Below are positions 28,117-36,578 of a stretch of 41,208 nucleotides of DNA, piece after piece. The notes beneath the pieces are model-generated. The model did not search any database, was not told the origin of the DNA, and saw nothing but the letters and a program-made list of their open reading frames with translations. Within the stretch, counting starts at the first letter, position 1; each line of letters opens with the position of its first letter. A program made the position numbers and the translations under genes. Source of the DNA: Acidobacteriota bacterium. Its GTDB lineage: Bacteria > Actinomycetota > Actinomycetes > Actinomycetales > Microbacteriaceae. The DNA is taken from NCBI GenBank assembly GCA_019351995.1, contig JABBOD010000004.1, forward strand, positions 55,848 to 97,055, given 5' to 3'.

Positions 28117-31100
28117 TCACTGGAAGTCACGCGAACGATGAACGACCCCCAACCGCAGAGGTTCGAAACGATCGGCGAGCAGGTTGGTCACGCCCTGCTC
28201 CGAGCGCTCCAGGATGCCGCGCACGATCAGGGCCGGTGACTCGCGCACCACGCGACGATAGCGGGCCCACACACCCATCGAGCAGATCACGTTCACCAGA
28301 CCGTGCTCGTCCTCCACGTTGAGAAAGGTGATGCCGGAGGCAGTCGCCGGCCGCTGCCGATGCGTCACCAGCCCCGCGACCTCGAGACGTCGACCGGATT
28401 CCGCGGTTCGCAGCTCCTTCGAGGAGAGCGCGCCACGTTCAGCGAGGCCCGCACGGAAGTGGGCGAGTGGATGATCATCGGTCGAGATTCCCGTCGCCCA
28501 GAGATCCGAAGCGAGTGTCTCGAAGGCGCTCGGGTCGGCGAACAGCGGGGGCTGCACGGTGACGACCGATCCGGCGAGGAATTCTTCGCGGTCTTCCGCC
28601 GCCGAGCCCGCCCGCCAGAGCGCTTCACGACGCGTGAGCTCGAAGCAGTCGAAGGCGCCGGCGGTGGCGAGCGACTCGAGTTGGGAGGTGGTGAGGTTGG
28701 TGCGACGCACCAGATCCTCCAGCGAAAGATAGGCGCCGGATTCCTCGCGCTCCCGCACGATCCGCTCGGCCACCTTCGTGCCGATGCGCGTGACGCCTGC
28801 CAAGCCGAGCCGCACAGCCCAGTTGCCGTCGCGGCGGTGAGCAGCAGAACGATCTGGGTCAGAGCGGTCGAAGTCGCCGACCGGCGGCTGATGGCGGTCG
28901 GTGCAGGAGTCGAGTCCGGTGGCAGTCCCGGGATGAGCGGGTGTCTGAGGTTCCATGCCCGCCTCCACGCCGGACAGTTGCAGATCCGGGCGCCGCACCT
29001 CGACGCCATGACGCCGCGCATCCCCGGTCAAGGTGGCGGGGGAGTAGAACCCCATCGGCTGCGCTCGCAATAAGCCGGCAAGAAAGACTCCGGGGTAGTG
29101 CAGCTTCAGCCACGAACTCGCGTACACCACGAGCGAGAAGCTCAGGCTGTGGCTCTCGGCGAAACCGAAGTTGGCGAAGGCTTGGATCCGGCCGTAGATG
29201 TCGTCGGCGACCTGTCCGGTGAGTCCGTTCTTCGCCATCCCCTCGTAGAGTTTGACCCGCAGGCTCTCGATCTTCTCGAGCCCGCGCTTCGAGCCCATCG
29301 CGCGACGCAGCAGGTCGGCGTCTTCGCCCGAGCACTCGCCGATGGCCATCGCCATCTGCATCAGCTGCTCCTGGAACACCGGGATGCCCAGCGTTCGTTC
29401 CAGCGCCGGGATCAGCTTCGGGTGCAGGTACGTGACCTTCTCCTGCCCGAGCTTGCGACGCACAAAAGGATGCACGGCCCCACCCTGGATCGGACCGGGC
29501 CGCACCAGAGCGATCTGGACCACCAGGTCGTAGAACCGCCGCGGCTGCAGACGGGGGAGCAGCCCCATCTGCGCGCGGCTCTCCACCTGGAACACACCGA
29601 TCGAGTCGGCACGGCAGAGCATGTCGTAGACGCCCTTCTCCTCCTTGGGGAGGGTGGCCAGCTCCCACTCCTCGCCGGTGGTCTCGCGGATCAGGTCGAA
29701 GCAGTACTGCAGTGCTGCGAGCATGCCCAAGCCCAGCAGATCGAACTTCACCAGCCCCATCCAGGCGGCGTCGTCTTTGTCCCACTGGATCACCGTGCGA
29801 TCGCTCATACGGGCGTGTTCGATCGGCACCACCTCGCCCACCGGGCGGTCGGTCAGCACCATTCCGCCCGAGTGGATACCCAGATGCCGTGGCGCTTTCA
29901 GCAATTCCATCGCGAGTTCGACCACCGCGTCCGGGATGTCGTGATCGGGATAGCTCACGGTCTGGGAGCCGAGACGGCTCCCAGCGCTGGCGTCGCGGCG
30001 GCGGGCAGAAATGGCCGTCGCTCCCAGCTCCAGCGCGCCCCCCCTCTCGACCTGCTTCGACCAGGCGTCTTGCTGCCCCGCGCTGTGCCCCAGCGCCTTC
30101 GCCATGTCGCGCACCGCGTTCTTCGGCCGGTACTGGATGACGTTGGCCACCTGCGCCGCGTTGCGCCGGCCGTACTTCTGAAACACCCACTGGATGACCT
30201 CCTCGCGCCGATCGGAATCGAAGTCGACATCGATGTCCGGCTCCTCGTCGCGCAGGCTGGAGAGAAAGCGCTCGAACGGCAAGCGGTAGAAGATCGAATC
30301 GACCGCGGTGATGTCGAGCAGGTAGCAGACCGCCGAGTTGGCGGCCGAGCCGCGGCCCTGACACAGGATGCCGCGGCCGCGCGCGAACTGGACGATGTCG
30401 TACACGATCAGGAAATAGCCGGGGAAGTCCTTCTGCTCGATGACCGCGAGCTCGGCGTCGATGCGCTGCCGGTCAGCTTCGCTGGCGTCGGGATATTTGC
30501 CGGGAACGGCATCCCAGACCAACTTGCGCAGGTACGTCATGGGTGTGTGCCCGTCGGGGACCTGCTGCTTGGGCAGCGCCGGCTTGGCTCGACGCAACGG
30601 GAATGCCAACTCATCGGCGAGCTCGACCGTGCGTTCGACGGCGCCAGGATAGCGGGCGAAACGGGCGTGCATCTCCCGTCCCGAGCGCAGATGCGCCGTG
30701 CCAGCGCCGGGAAGCCAGCCGTCGAGGTCATCGAGGCTGCGCTGCGCCCTGACCGCCGCCATCGCTGCCGCCAGATGTTTCTGCCGCGGTGAGGCGTAGT
30801 GCACGTTGCCCGACGCGATCACCGGGAGGCCGCGTGCGGCAGCGAGCGCGGCCAACATGTCGTTGTGTTCGGAGTCGAGCGGGTTGCCGTGGTCGATGAG
30901 CTCGACATTGACGTTCTCGTGGCCGAACAGAAGCACCAGGCGATCGATCTCTGCTCCGGCATCGCCGCCCAGCAAGGCGCTGCGCACGGCACCCTTTCGG
31001 CACCCGGTCAGCACCACCCAGTGCCCGTCGGCCAGCGCCCCCAGCTCCTCGAGGTCGTAGACCGGCCGCCCCTTCTCACCGCCGCGCAACTGCGCCTCGG

Positions 31101-31581
31101 TGATCGCCTTCGCCAGCCGGTGATAGCCCTCTTCTTGACGGGCGAGCACGAGCAGATGGGTGCCCTCGGGATCGGCCTCACCGTTTTGCGGACCGCTCAG
31201 CCCGAGCGAGAGCTCAGCCCCGAACACCGTCTTCACCGCCGCGGTCTCTGCCGCCTCGGCAAAGCGGACGATGCCATAGAAGCCGTCGTGGTCGGTGATC
31301 GCGAGGGCGTGCAAGCCGAGGCGCTCTGCCTCTTCGAGCAGTTCCTCGGGCGAGGAAGCACCGTCGAGGAAGCTGTAGTTGGAATGCGCATGGAGTTCGG
31401 CGTACGGCAGGGCATCCGGGTCGCGCACGATCCCCGCCGGCGCGACATAGGGTCCGCGCTTGAGCGACCAGGCCGGGCCGTCACCACCGTCGACCCCGGC
31501 TGGCATCTGCCGCGGACGCCGACGGTCGCTGAGCGCACGCTCGAACTCCGACCAGGGGATCGGCGGATTGTTCCACGCCAT
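28117..31581 (-). CDS. dnaE2: Error-prone DNA polymerase III alpha subunit DnaE2 (ImuC)
   Basis: An 1154-residue C-family polymerase. The N-terminal PHP domain starts at YAELHAHSNYSFLDG (H64, H66). Catalytic acids lie in EEPDIDVDFDSDRREEV. A helix-hairpin-helix region with AGVTRIGTKVAERIV and a C-terminal OB fold follow, and the ending FEPLRLGVVHRSRDFQ is typical of DnaE2. An insertion of about 60 polar residues lies near 910-970 (QTPAHPGTATG region) and is unlike the core. It performs induced mutagenic translesion synthesis with ImuA and ImuB. The ATG has AGGTG at 7-nt spacing. It is the third gene of the imuB, small membrane gene, dnaE2 unit and has no SOS box directly upstream. Confidence 0.97.
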   Translation of the reverse strand: MAWNNPPIPWSEFERALSDRRRPRQMPAGVDGGDGPAWSLKRGPYVAPAGIVRDPDALPYAELHAHSNYSFLDGASSPEELLEEAERLGLHALAITDHDGFYGIVRFAEAAETAAVKTVFGAELSLGLSGPQNGEADPEGTHLLVLARQEEGYHRLAKAITEAQLRGGEKGRPVYDLEELGALADGHWVVLTGCRKGAVRSALLGGDAGAEIDRLVLLFGHENVNVELIDHGNPLDSEHNDMLAALAAARGLPVIASGNVHYASPRQKHLAAAMAAVRAQRSLDDLDGWLPGAGTAHLRSGREMHARFARYPGAVERTVELADELAFPLRRAKPALPKQQVPDGHTPMTYLRKLVWDAVPGKYPDASEADRQRIDAELAVIEQKDFPGYFLIVYDIVQFARGRGILCQGRGSAANSAVCYLLDITAVDSIFYRLPFERFLSSLRDEEPDIDVDFDSDRREEVIQWVFQKYGRRNAAQVANVIQYRPKNAVRDMAKALGHSAGQQDAWSKQVERGGALELGATAISARRRDASAGSRLGSQTVSYPDHDIPDAVVELAMELLKAPRHLGIHSGGMVLTDRPVGEVVPIEHARMSDRTVIQWDKDDAAWMGLVKFDLLGLGMLAALQYCFDLIRETTGEEWELATLPKEEKGVYDMLCRADSIGVFQVESRAQMGLLPRLQPRRFYDLVVQIALVRPGPIQGGAVHPFVRRKLGQEKVTYLHPKLIPALERTLGIPVFQEQLMQMAMAIGECSGEDADLLRRAMGSKRGLEKIESLRVKLYEGMAKNGLTGQVADDIYGRIQAFANFGFAESHSLSFSLVVYASSWLKLHYPGVFLAGLLRAQPMGFYSPATLTGDARRHGVEVRRPDLQLSGVEAGMEPQTPAHPGTATGLDSCTDRHQPPVGDFDRSDPDRSAAHRRDGNWAVRLGLAGVTRIGTKVAERIVREREESGAYLSLEDLVRRTNLTTSQLESLATAGAFDCFELTRREALWRAGSAAEDREEFLAGSVVTVQPPLFADPSAFETLASDLWATGISTDDHPLAHFRAGLAERGALSSKELRTAESGRRLEVAGLVTHRQRPATASGITFLNVEDEHGLVNVICSMGVWARYRRVVRESPALIVRGILERSEQGVTNLLADRFEPLRLGVVHRSRDFQ

Positions 31582-31636
31582 CTACTCGCACCTGGCCGGA
31601 CGCCATCGTGCGCGAGCTACCGCGGCACTCGGCTGA

Positions 31637-31876
31637 TCAGCGGTGGTGGAGGAGTTGGTGCCTCTGCAACGGGGGCTGCGGCACGAGCACGTCGAACGCA
31701 CGGTCAACACGCGCCCCGGCCTCGCGGAACACCTGACGAAGGCCGACGATTGCCACAGCAACTCCCACGGCCACGGCCACCGCAGCGGCCACCCAGAAGC
31801 CCACAACGGCCAGTACAGCGGCCACCGAAACAATCCCGATGAAGATGAAGCCAGGTCCGACTTTTGCCCCACGCAT
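31637..31876 (-). CDS. Small membrane protein between imuB and dnaE2
   Basis: A 79-residue protein of which residues 8-46 or so are almost wholly hydrophobic (one long or two short helices, rich in Val/Ala), followed by a polar tail ending in histidines. I do not recognise the family. The ATG at 31876 has AAGGGGG about 9 nt upstream, and that sequence lies in the loop of a 7-bp hairpin; a GTG at 31885 is the alternative. It fills the gap between imuB (78 bp upstream) and dnaE2 (55 bp downstream) on the same strand, so it would be transcribed with the SOS-controlled mutasome. It could still be a chance open frame; the ribosome binding site and the composition favour a gene. Confidence 0.6.
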   Translation of the reverse strand: MRGAKVGPGFIFIGIVSVAAVLAVVGFWVAAAVAVAVGVAVAIVGLRQVFREAGARVDRAFDVLVPQPPLQRHQLLHHR

Positions 31877-31878
31877 TC

Positions 31879-31898
31879 GAACCACCCCCTTGTGGTTC
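31879..31898 (-). repeat. 7-bp inverted repeat around the ribosome binding site of the small membrane gene
   Basis: GAACCAC (31898-31892 on the minus strand), loop AAGGGG, then GTGGTTC (31885-31879), followed two bases later by the ATG at 31876. In the transcript the Shine-Dalgarno sequence would be the hairpin loop. No T run follows, so it is not an intrinsic terminator for imuB. Confidence 0.6.
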
Positions 31899-31954
31899 TA
31901 TAGCAGCACAAAGGGCTGTAAGTTTCCAGCACGCCACGCCCCCCATTCGGGAAG

Positions 31955-33541
31955 TCAGTCATAGCGCCCCTCCGCCCACCAGCCATCGCCGTCGAGCACG
32001 AGCAGCCACGCCACGCCATCACCATCGACCGCCTGAAAGCGATGAGCACTGCGAGCCGCCTCGGCATCCCACCAGCGTTCTTCGAGGGGCCACGGTCCCG
32101 CCCATGCCGTGACACTGCGCCGGGACCCCGTCGCTCCGGGGCCGGTTCCGTGAATCGACGCCGGTGGTGCGCTGAGTTCGCCACGTTCATCGACGGCAAC
32201 CGGGCGACCCCCGGCATCCAACACCGCGATCTGCCGGGGCAACTCGTAGACGGTCGCGGGGGCAGGAGGGGGCAACGTTCCTGGCCAGGGCTTCTGGGGA
32301 TCACGTGACCTCAACGGCCGATCGCCCCATGGCACGAGCGTCTGTCGCTCGGCCGGAGAGCGACCACCGGAGGCCGTTGCGGTCAGCACCCCGCGATGCC
32401 CGACCATGCCTTGGACTCTGGAGAGACCGGAATGCACGGTCTCGTCTGGCCCTGTGCCCCACAGCCCGCGCTCGTGCGCGCCCACCGGGTCGACGGCTTC
32501 GGGACTGAGGCGTACCCGTGCGACGGGGGAGCGTAACTCGCCTGCGATCCCTGCGTCTCCGTGCATGGCACCCTGCAGCTGCCACCGAACCCGGTCGACC
32601 ACCTCCGCCGCAGAGAAAGACCGTGGATGCAGCCACACCCGTTCACTCGTCTCGCCGCGTTCGCCGACCAACTCCACCCGCAGTGCCGTGCAGACCAGCC
32701 GTTGGGCGAGCAGCGCGTTCACGAAGTCATCGGATGTTACCCGCACCCCGAATGCCACCTGGTCGACCCGGTCGATGGCGGGCTCGAAGTCCACCTGCGC
32801 GTCGACGTCCCGCGGCGGGATCCGCGGGGTCGCCGGCCGCGGATCCCGCCCGCCGGCCAGGGCATGCAATCGCGCACCGAGCGGACCGAAGCGGGCAACG
32901 ACATCCTGCGCGTCGAGTGCCGCAAACCCGCCAAGGGTACGGATACCAAGGCGGGGTAGCAGGCTCACCAACTCAGGTTCTTCGAGCAGTGATACCGGCA
33001 GCGGCGCGAGGAACGCGGCGGTCCCGCCGCTCGGGACGATGGTCACACGCTCCAGTGGGGGCGCCGCGCGTGCCGCGCGCTCCGCCGCGAACAAGCCATG
33101 CGCGATCCCCACCCTCGCAACGCTGACTCCCAGCTCGGCGACGGTTCCCAGCACGGTCAGCGCTGCCGCCTGCTCACCGCCGTAGTACCGGGCCGGACCG
33201 CGAGCACGTACCGCAACTGTTCCCGGCCGGAGCGGATGCAGCCCCGGTAACGCCTGCTCGAGCCCGGCCAACACCGGTTCAAAGGCCCGCGCATCGAGGG
33301 CCGGGTCGTACCGCACCACCTGGAGCCGGGGGCAGCGAGACTGAGCCTCCCGAATCCTCTGCCCGCGGACGACCCCCTCCGCCCGAGCCCGCCCCGAACA
33401 CGCGAAGACCGTACCCGTGTCGACGAGGGCGAGGGGGGCGTCAACGGACAGTCGGTGAGCGCGTGCGTGCGCCAGTACCGGCCAGTCGGGCACCCACAGC
33501 ACGAGCAACCGCGCCACACCGCCCACCTCGTTCACGTCCAC
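31955..33541 (-). CDS. imuB: DNA polymerase Y-family protein ImuB (catalytically inactive)
   Basis: A 528-residue Y-family homologue. The palm begins LLVLWVPDWPV (12-22), where the metal-binding DMD of true polymerases is replaced, so it is a non-catalytic adaptor as in the family. It links DnaE2 and ImuA to the sliding clamp; the segment Q400-TLVPWG resembles the clamp-binding region described for mycobacterial ImuB, though I cannot prove it. The C terminus WWDAEAARSAHRF to GDGWWAEGRYD is characteristic. A perfect SOS box lies 9 bp before the GTG at 33541. Shorter starts at the GTG codons just downstream (for example at VNEVGG) are possible. Confidence 0.95.
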   Translation of the reverse strand: MDVNEVGGVARLLVLWVPDWPVLAHARAHRLSVDAPLALVDTGTVFACSGRARAEGVVRGQRIREAQSRCPRLQVVRYDPALDARAFEPVLAGLEQALPGLHPLRPGTVAVRARGPARYYGGEQAAALTVLGTVAELGVSVARVGIAHGLFAAERAARAAPPLERVTIVPSGGTAAFLAPLPVSLLEEPELVSLLPRLGIRTLGGFAALDAQDVVARFGPLGARLHALAGGRDPRPATPRIPPRDVDAQVDFEPAIDRVDQVAFGVRVTSDDFVNALLAQRLVCTALRVELVGERGETSERVWLHPRSFSAAEVVDRVRWQLQGAMHGDAGIAGELRSPVARVRLSPEAVDPVGAHERGLWGTGPDETVHSGLSRVQGMVGHRGVLTATASGGRSPAERQTLVPWGDRPLRSRDPQKPWPGTLPPPAPATVYELPRQIAVLDAGGRPVAVDERGELSAPPASIHGTGPGATGSRRSVTAWAGPWPLEERWWDAEAARSAHRFQAVDGDGVAWLLVLDGDGWWAEGRYD

Positions 33542-33550
33542 ATCCCATAT

Positions 33551-33566
33551 TCGAACACATGTTCGA
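33551..33566 (-). promoter_or_regulatory. Perfect SOS (LexA) box upstream of imuB
   Basis: TCGAACACATGTTCGA matches TCGAAC-N4-GTTCGA exactly. It ends 9 bp before the imuB start codon. It probably controls imuB, the small membrane gene and dnaE2 as one transcript, since no other SOS box occurs before dnaE2. Confidence 0.92.
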
Positions 33567-33682
33567 GTGTGTCAATGACCGCCGACACCGCCTGTCATGC
33601 GCATGCCACCTCCTGTGACCTCCCATGACCTCAGAATGCGACCGAGGGGCACGAAAAAGGCCGACAATCCGGGGAGAGTAAA

Positions 33683-33699
33683 CATTCGACCCCCGAATG
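33683..33699. repeat. Inverted repeat CATTCG-N5-CGAATG in the imuB/permease intergenic region
   Basis: Perfect 6-bp arms with a 5-nt spacer, about 120 bp upstream of the permease -10. Together with the second inverted repeat at 33760-33779 it could be an operator. The gap 33542-33828 (287 bp) is the longest non-coding stretch in the window and also contains a repeated TGACCTC (around 33617-33632). Confidence 0.4.
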
Positions 33700-33759
33700 A
33701 GCGCGCAGGGTGGGAAACGCGTCTCGGACGACGTCTGTGCGATGCGACGCGACACCCGC

Positions 33760-33779
33760 GCGTTAATCCTGTGTAACGC
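33760..33779. promoter_or_regulatory. Inverted repeat GCGTTA-N8-TAACGC upstream of the cytosine permease
   Basis: Perfect 6-bp arms separated by 8 nt, ending 37 bp before the -10 at 33817. Spacing and symmetry suit a dimeric transcription factor site. No regulator gene is adjacent, so the factor is unknown. Confidence 0.4.
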
Positions 33780-33816
33780 CTGATTCCGTGGTGCTCTGCA
33801 CACGCCCCGTAATCGC

Positions 33817-33828
33817 TAGAGTCGCGGC
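33817..33828 (+). promoter_or_regulatory. Leaderless-type -10 element for the cytosine permease gene
   Basis: TAGAGT (33817-33822) ends 6 nt before the ATG at 33829. There is no Shine-Dalgarno sequence. The -35 region is weak. Confidence 0.5.
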
Positions 33829-35271
33829 ATGACCACTAGCACCCCCGCACGCCCCACCGCCGTCGAACAGGGGGGAATCGAGGCCATTCCCACCTCGAAG
33901 CGCCACGGTTCCCCGTGGCAGCTCTTTGCCACCTGGAGCGCACCCAACCTCGAGTTCGCAACCGTCTTCGTTGGCTTCATTGCCGTTGCCTTTTTCGGCC
34001 TCGGCTTCTGGCAGGCCCTCGCCGCCATCGTGCTCGGCAACGCATTGGGTGCCGCGTCCCAGGGTGTGCTTTCGACCTGGGGGCCGAGAGAAGGGCTGGC
34101 GCAGCTCGTTCTGAGCCGGACGGCGTTCGGTCTCCGCGGCAACATCGTTCCAGCAGCCATCAACACGGTGATGGCCGGACTCGGCTGGTTCGCCGTCAAC
34201 TCGGTCAGCGGGGCGTTCGCGCTGGCAACCCTGACGGGAATGCCGATCGTTCTCGCCCTGGTGATCATCGTCGTCGTCGAGGTGGCGCTGGCGTTCGTCG
34301 GGCACGACCTCGTGCAGGTTTTCGAGCGCTATGCCAGCATCGTGCTCGGCGTCGTCTTTGTGATCGCGACGATCGCGATCTTCGGAAACGCGCAGGTCGG
34401 CCCCGGTATCGCGAGTCATCACGACTTCAGCTTCGCCGGCTTCGCCCTCACGACGGCGGCCGCATTCGGATATGCGGCTGGATGGAACCCCTACGCGTCC
34501 GACTACAGCCGTTACCTGCCCAAGCAGACCAGTTCGCGCACGATCGGCCTGGCAGCGGGGTTGGGGAACTTCGTCTCCTGCACGATCCTGATGGCCGCAG
34601 GTGCCGCTTCTGCCCTGATCGCCGCACCCAAGGGTGCGAGCCCGACGGACGCCTTCGTCAGCGGCATGCCGACCTGGATCGGCGACATCACCCTGGTCGC
34701 CATCGCGATCGGAGCAATCGCGGCGAATGCGCTGAACATCTACTCCGGCGCGATGTCGTTCCTCGCGGCCGGGGTGAAGATCCCGTTCAGCCTGCGTCGT
34801 GCGATCATCGCGGTCGGTTTCGGCGTGCTCGGATTCATCATCGCCCTGATCTCGATCCTGACGAATGTCACCAACAACTACGAGAACTTCCTGCTCGTCA
34901 TCGCCTACTGGATCGCACCGTGGCTCGGGATCGTCCTGGTTGACCGCCTCCTGCGCCGCGGCACGGCGATCGCGTCGTTCATCCCCGACAAGGCGAGGTA
35001 TCGCAACCCGGCGGGAGTGATCTCGCTGGTGATCGCGGGCGTGGTGTCGATCGTGCTGTTCTCGAACCAGACCCTGTTCACCGGGATCGTCGTGCAGGCG
35101 ACCGGAGGGGGCACCTCCCCGATCGGCGACCTGACCCCGCTTGTCGGATTCGTTCTCGCCGGGATCATCTACCTCGTCCTGTTCGGGGTGTTCAAGCCGA
35201 AGCTGGGTGGCCCACTGGCCGAGGAGCAGGACACCATCATCGGCGTCGATGCCGCCGACAGTGTCGCCTAG
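33829..35271 (+). CDS. NCS1-family cytosine/purine permease (CodB-like)
   Basis: A 480-residue polytopic membrane protein with about twelve hydrophobic segments and a soluble N-terminal tail. Features of the NCS1 nucleobase:cation symporters are visible: APNLEF before helix 1, the GWNPYASDYSRYLP segment in the middle, and NALNIYSGAMSF further on. The YxSDYSRY motif is typical of purine-cytosine permeases. The downstream deaminase gene (10-bp gap) makes cytosine the likely substrate. Its orientation is opposite to the flanking imuB and imuA genes, so it is not part of their transcript. Confidence 0.92.
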   Translation: MTTSTPARPTAVEQGGIEAIPTSKRHGSPWQLFATWSAPNLEFATVFVGFIAVAFFGLGFWQALAAIVLGNALGAASQGVLSTWGPREGLAQLVLSRTAFGLRGNIVPAAINTVMAGLGWFAVNSVSGAFALATLTGMPIVLALVIIVVVEVALAFVGHDLVQVFERYASIVLGVVFVIATIAIFGNAQVGPGIASHHDFSFAGFALTTAAAFGYAAGWNPYASDYSRYLPKQTSSRTIGLAAGLGNFVSCTILMAAGAASALIAAPKGASPTDAFVSGMPTWIGDITLVAIAIGAIAANALNIYSGAMSFLAAGVKIPFSLRRAIIAVGFGVLGFIIALISILTNVTNNYENFLLVIAYWIAPWLGIVLVDRLLRRGTAIASFIPDKARYRNPAGVISLVIAGVVSIVLFSNQTLFTGIVVQATGGGTSPIGDLTPLVGFVLAGIIYLVLFGVFKPKLGGPLAEEQDTIIGVDAADSVA

Positions 35272-35281
35272 GTCGAGCACG

Positions 35282-35752
35282 ATGAGCGAGTCGCCCGAGA
35301 AGCTCTACTTGACCGACGCGGAGAAGCTGGCCGTCGCGACCGAGGAGGCTCTCGCGGGCCTCGCCGAGGGCGGCATCCCGATCGGCGCCGCTCTCTTCGA
35401 CGAGGAGGGCCACCTGCTCGGCAGCGGTCGCAATCAGCGCGTGCAGGGCGGAAACCCCGCCCTGCACGGGGAAACGTCGGCGTTCCTGAACGCGGGACGG
35501 CAGACCAGCTACCGGAAGACCACGATGGCGACCACCCTGTCGCCGTGCTGGTACTGCTCCGGGCTGGTCCGGCAGTTCAACATCGGCCGCGTCATCGTCG
35601 GTGAGAATGAGAACTTCTTCGGGGGTCAGGACTGGCTGGTCGAACACGGAACGCACGTGACGACGGTCAACGATCCCGAGTTGATCCGGGTCATGGGCGA
35701 TTTCATTGCCGCCAATCCCGAACTCTGGAACGAGGACATCGGGGAGGAGTAG
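35282..35752 (+). CDS. Cytosine deaminase of the yeast FCY1 type
   Basis: A 156-residue zinc deaminase of the CDA/tRNA-deaminase fold. Zinc ligands and catalytic acid are H62-x-E64 (LHGETSAF) and C89-x2-C92 (SPCWYC). Length, spacing and the C-terminal sequence PELWNEDIGEE closely follow the fungal cytosine deaminase FCY1 (158 residues, H62, E64, C91, C94, end EDIGE). This differs from the large amidohydrolase CodA of enteric bacteria. It converts cytosine to uracil plus ammonia for pyrimidine salvage. It follows the permease by 10 bp and forms a salvage unit with it. The ATG at 35282 matches the family N terminus. The stop is 3 bp from the end of the convergent imuA. Confidence 0.92.
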   Translation: MSESPEKLYLTDAEKLAVATEEALAGLAEGGIPIGAALFDEEGHLLGSGRNQRVQGGNPALHGETSAFLNAGRQTSYRKTTMATTLSPCWYCSGLVRQFNIGRVIVGENENFFGGQDWLVEHGTHVTTVNDPELIRVMGDFIAANPELWNEDIGEE

Positions 35753-35755
35753 CCG

Positions 35756-36568
35756 CTAGCCGGCGATGCTTCGCATTTCCGGCCGGTCCGCGTCGACGCG
35801 TGGTGCCGCATCGCGCGCGACCACGGTGTCCATCCGCTGGTCGGGCCCCGGCAGCCAGAGCCGCCGCGACTTCGCACGACCCGCCCACGAGCTCGACGTC
35901 GAACTCACCGTGACCTGCCGCGCCGCGAGGTGACCGAAGCCGGCCCCGATGCCTGCCCAGTTGCTCTCGGTCACGGTGAGCCGGGCATCCGATCTCGGCC
36001 ACTCGCCGAGGCTCACCAGCACCGCCTCTCGCTGTCGCAGCCGCGATGCCAAGGCGGATGCCGCCGCGTCACCGATCCTCACGCGGCCCTCACGTGTCGG
36101 CGGTTTGACGAGCACGACCGGAACCACGTCGATGAGCGCCGACACCACCGACAGCCACTGCTCACCCGGATGTGGAACCAGCACCAGTCGCTCCAGATCG
36201 ATCCCCAGCCCAGCCGCGGCCTCGACACCCAGGTCGGGCACGCCCACCACCGCGCACCAGGATCCAGCCGCGCTCGGCCCCTGCAGCAGCGCGAGCGCCA
36301 GCATGGTGGAGTCGCCGACCGCATAGCTGCCGCCGGCCTCGAGCGCGCCGCCCGGCAGCAACTCACCGAGAGCGGGGTGGGTCGGCAGAGAGCGGGTGTC
36401 GAGCCTGGTGCGCTGCATGCTCCGGATGCGCGCCTGCAAGTCGCGCACGACATCAGCATGTTCGACACGGCTACTGGGGGAGGTGCTGGGTGGGATCGTG
36501 CTGGGTGGGATCGCATCGAGATCATCATCGACGCGGAGTGCGACGGACGCCGAGGACGAAGGTGCCAT
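35756..36568 (-). CDS. imuA: Mutasome accessory protein ImuA (ImuA' type)
   Basis: A 270-residue RecA-like accessory protein of the actinobacterial mutasome. The core around residues 50-190 has the RecA fold layout, but the P-loop is degenerate (GGSYAVGDSTMLALALL, without GKT), as usual for ImuA'. It ends with a positively charged RRLWLPGPDQR segment that is conserved in the group. An in-frame ATG at 36598 falls inside the SOS box side and is rejected; the ATG at 36568 lies 10 bp after the box. The N terminus includes a duplicated IPPST segment encoded by a tandem 15-bp repeat. It is separated from imuB by the opposite-strand permease/deaminase pair. Confidence 0.9.
   Translation of the reverse strand: MAPSSSASVALRVDDDLDAIPPSTIPPSTSPSSRVEHADVVRDLQARIRSMQRTRLDTRSLPTHPALGELLPGGALEAGGSYAVGDSTMLALALLQGPSAAGSWCAVVGVPDLGVEAAAGLGIDLERLVLVPHPGEQWLSVVSALIDVVPVVLVKPPTREGRVRIGDAAASALASRLRQREAVLVSLGEWPRSDARLTVTESNWAGIGAGFGHLAARQVTVSSTSSSWAGRAKSRRLWLPGPDQRMDTVVARDAAPRVDADRPEMRSIAG
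36483..36512 (-). repeat. Perfect 15-bp tandem duplication within imuA
   Basis: GTGCTGGGTGGGATC occurs twice in a row (36483-36497 and 36498-36512, plus-strand sense). It is in frame and encodes the repeated IPPST in the disordered N-terminal part of ImuA. This looks like a recent slippage event without effect on the fold. Confidence 0.9.
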
Positions 36569-36578
36569 GACACCAGTT

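Noticed and set aside
29098..30792. Long open frame (564 codons) on the plus strand inside dnaE2
   Set aside because: It is antisense to a well-conserved polymerase gene, has no family motifs and a composition (many His/Arg/Asp) typical of shadow frames in high-GC DNA.
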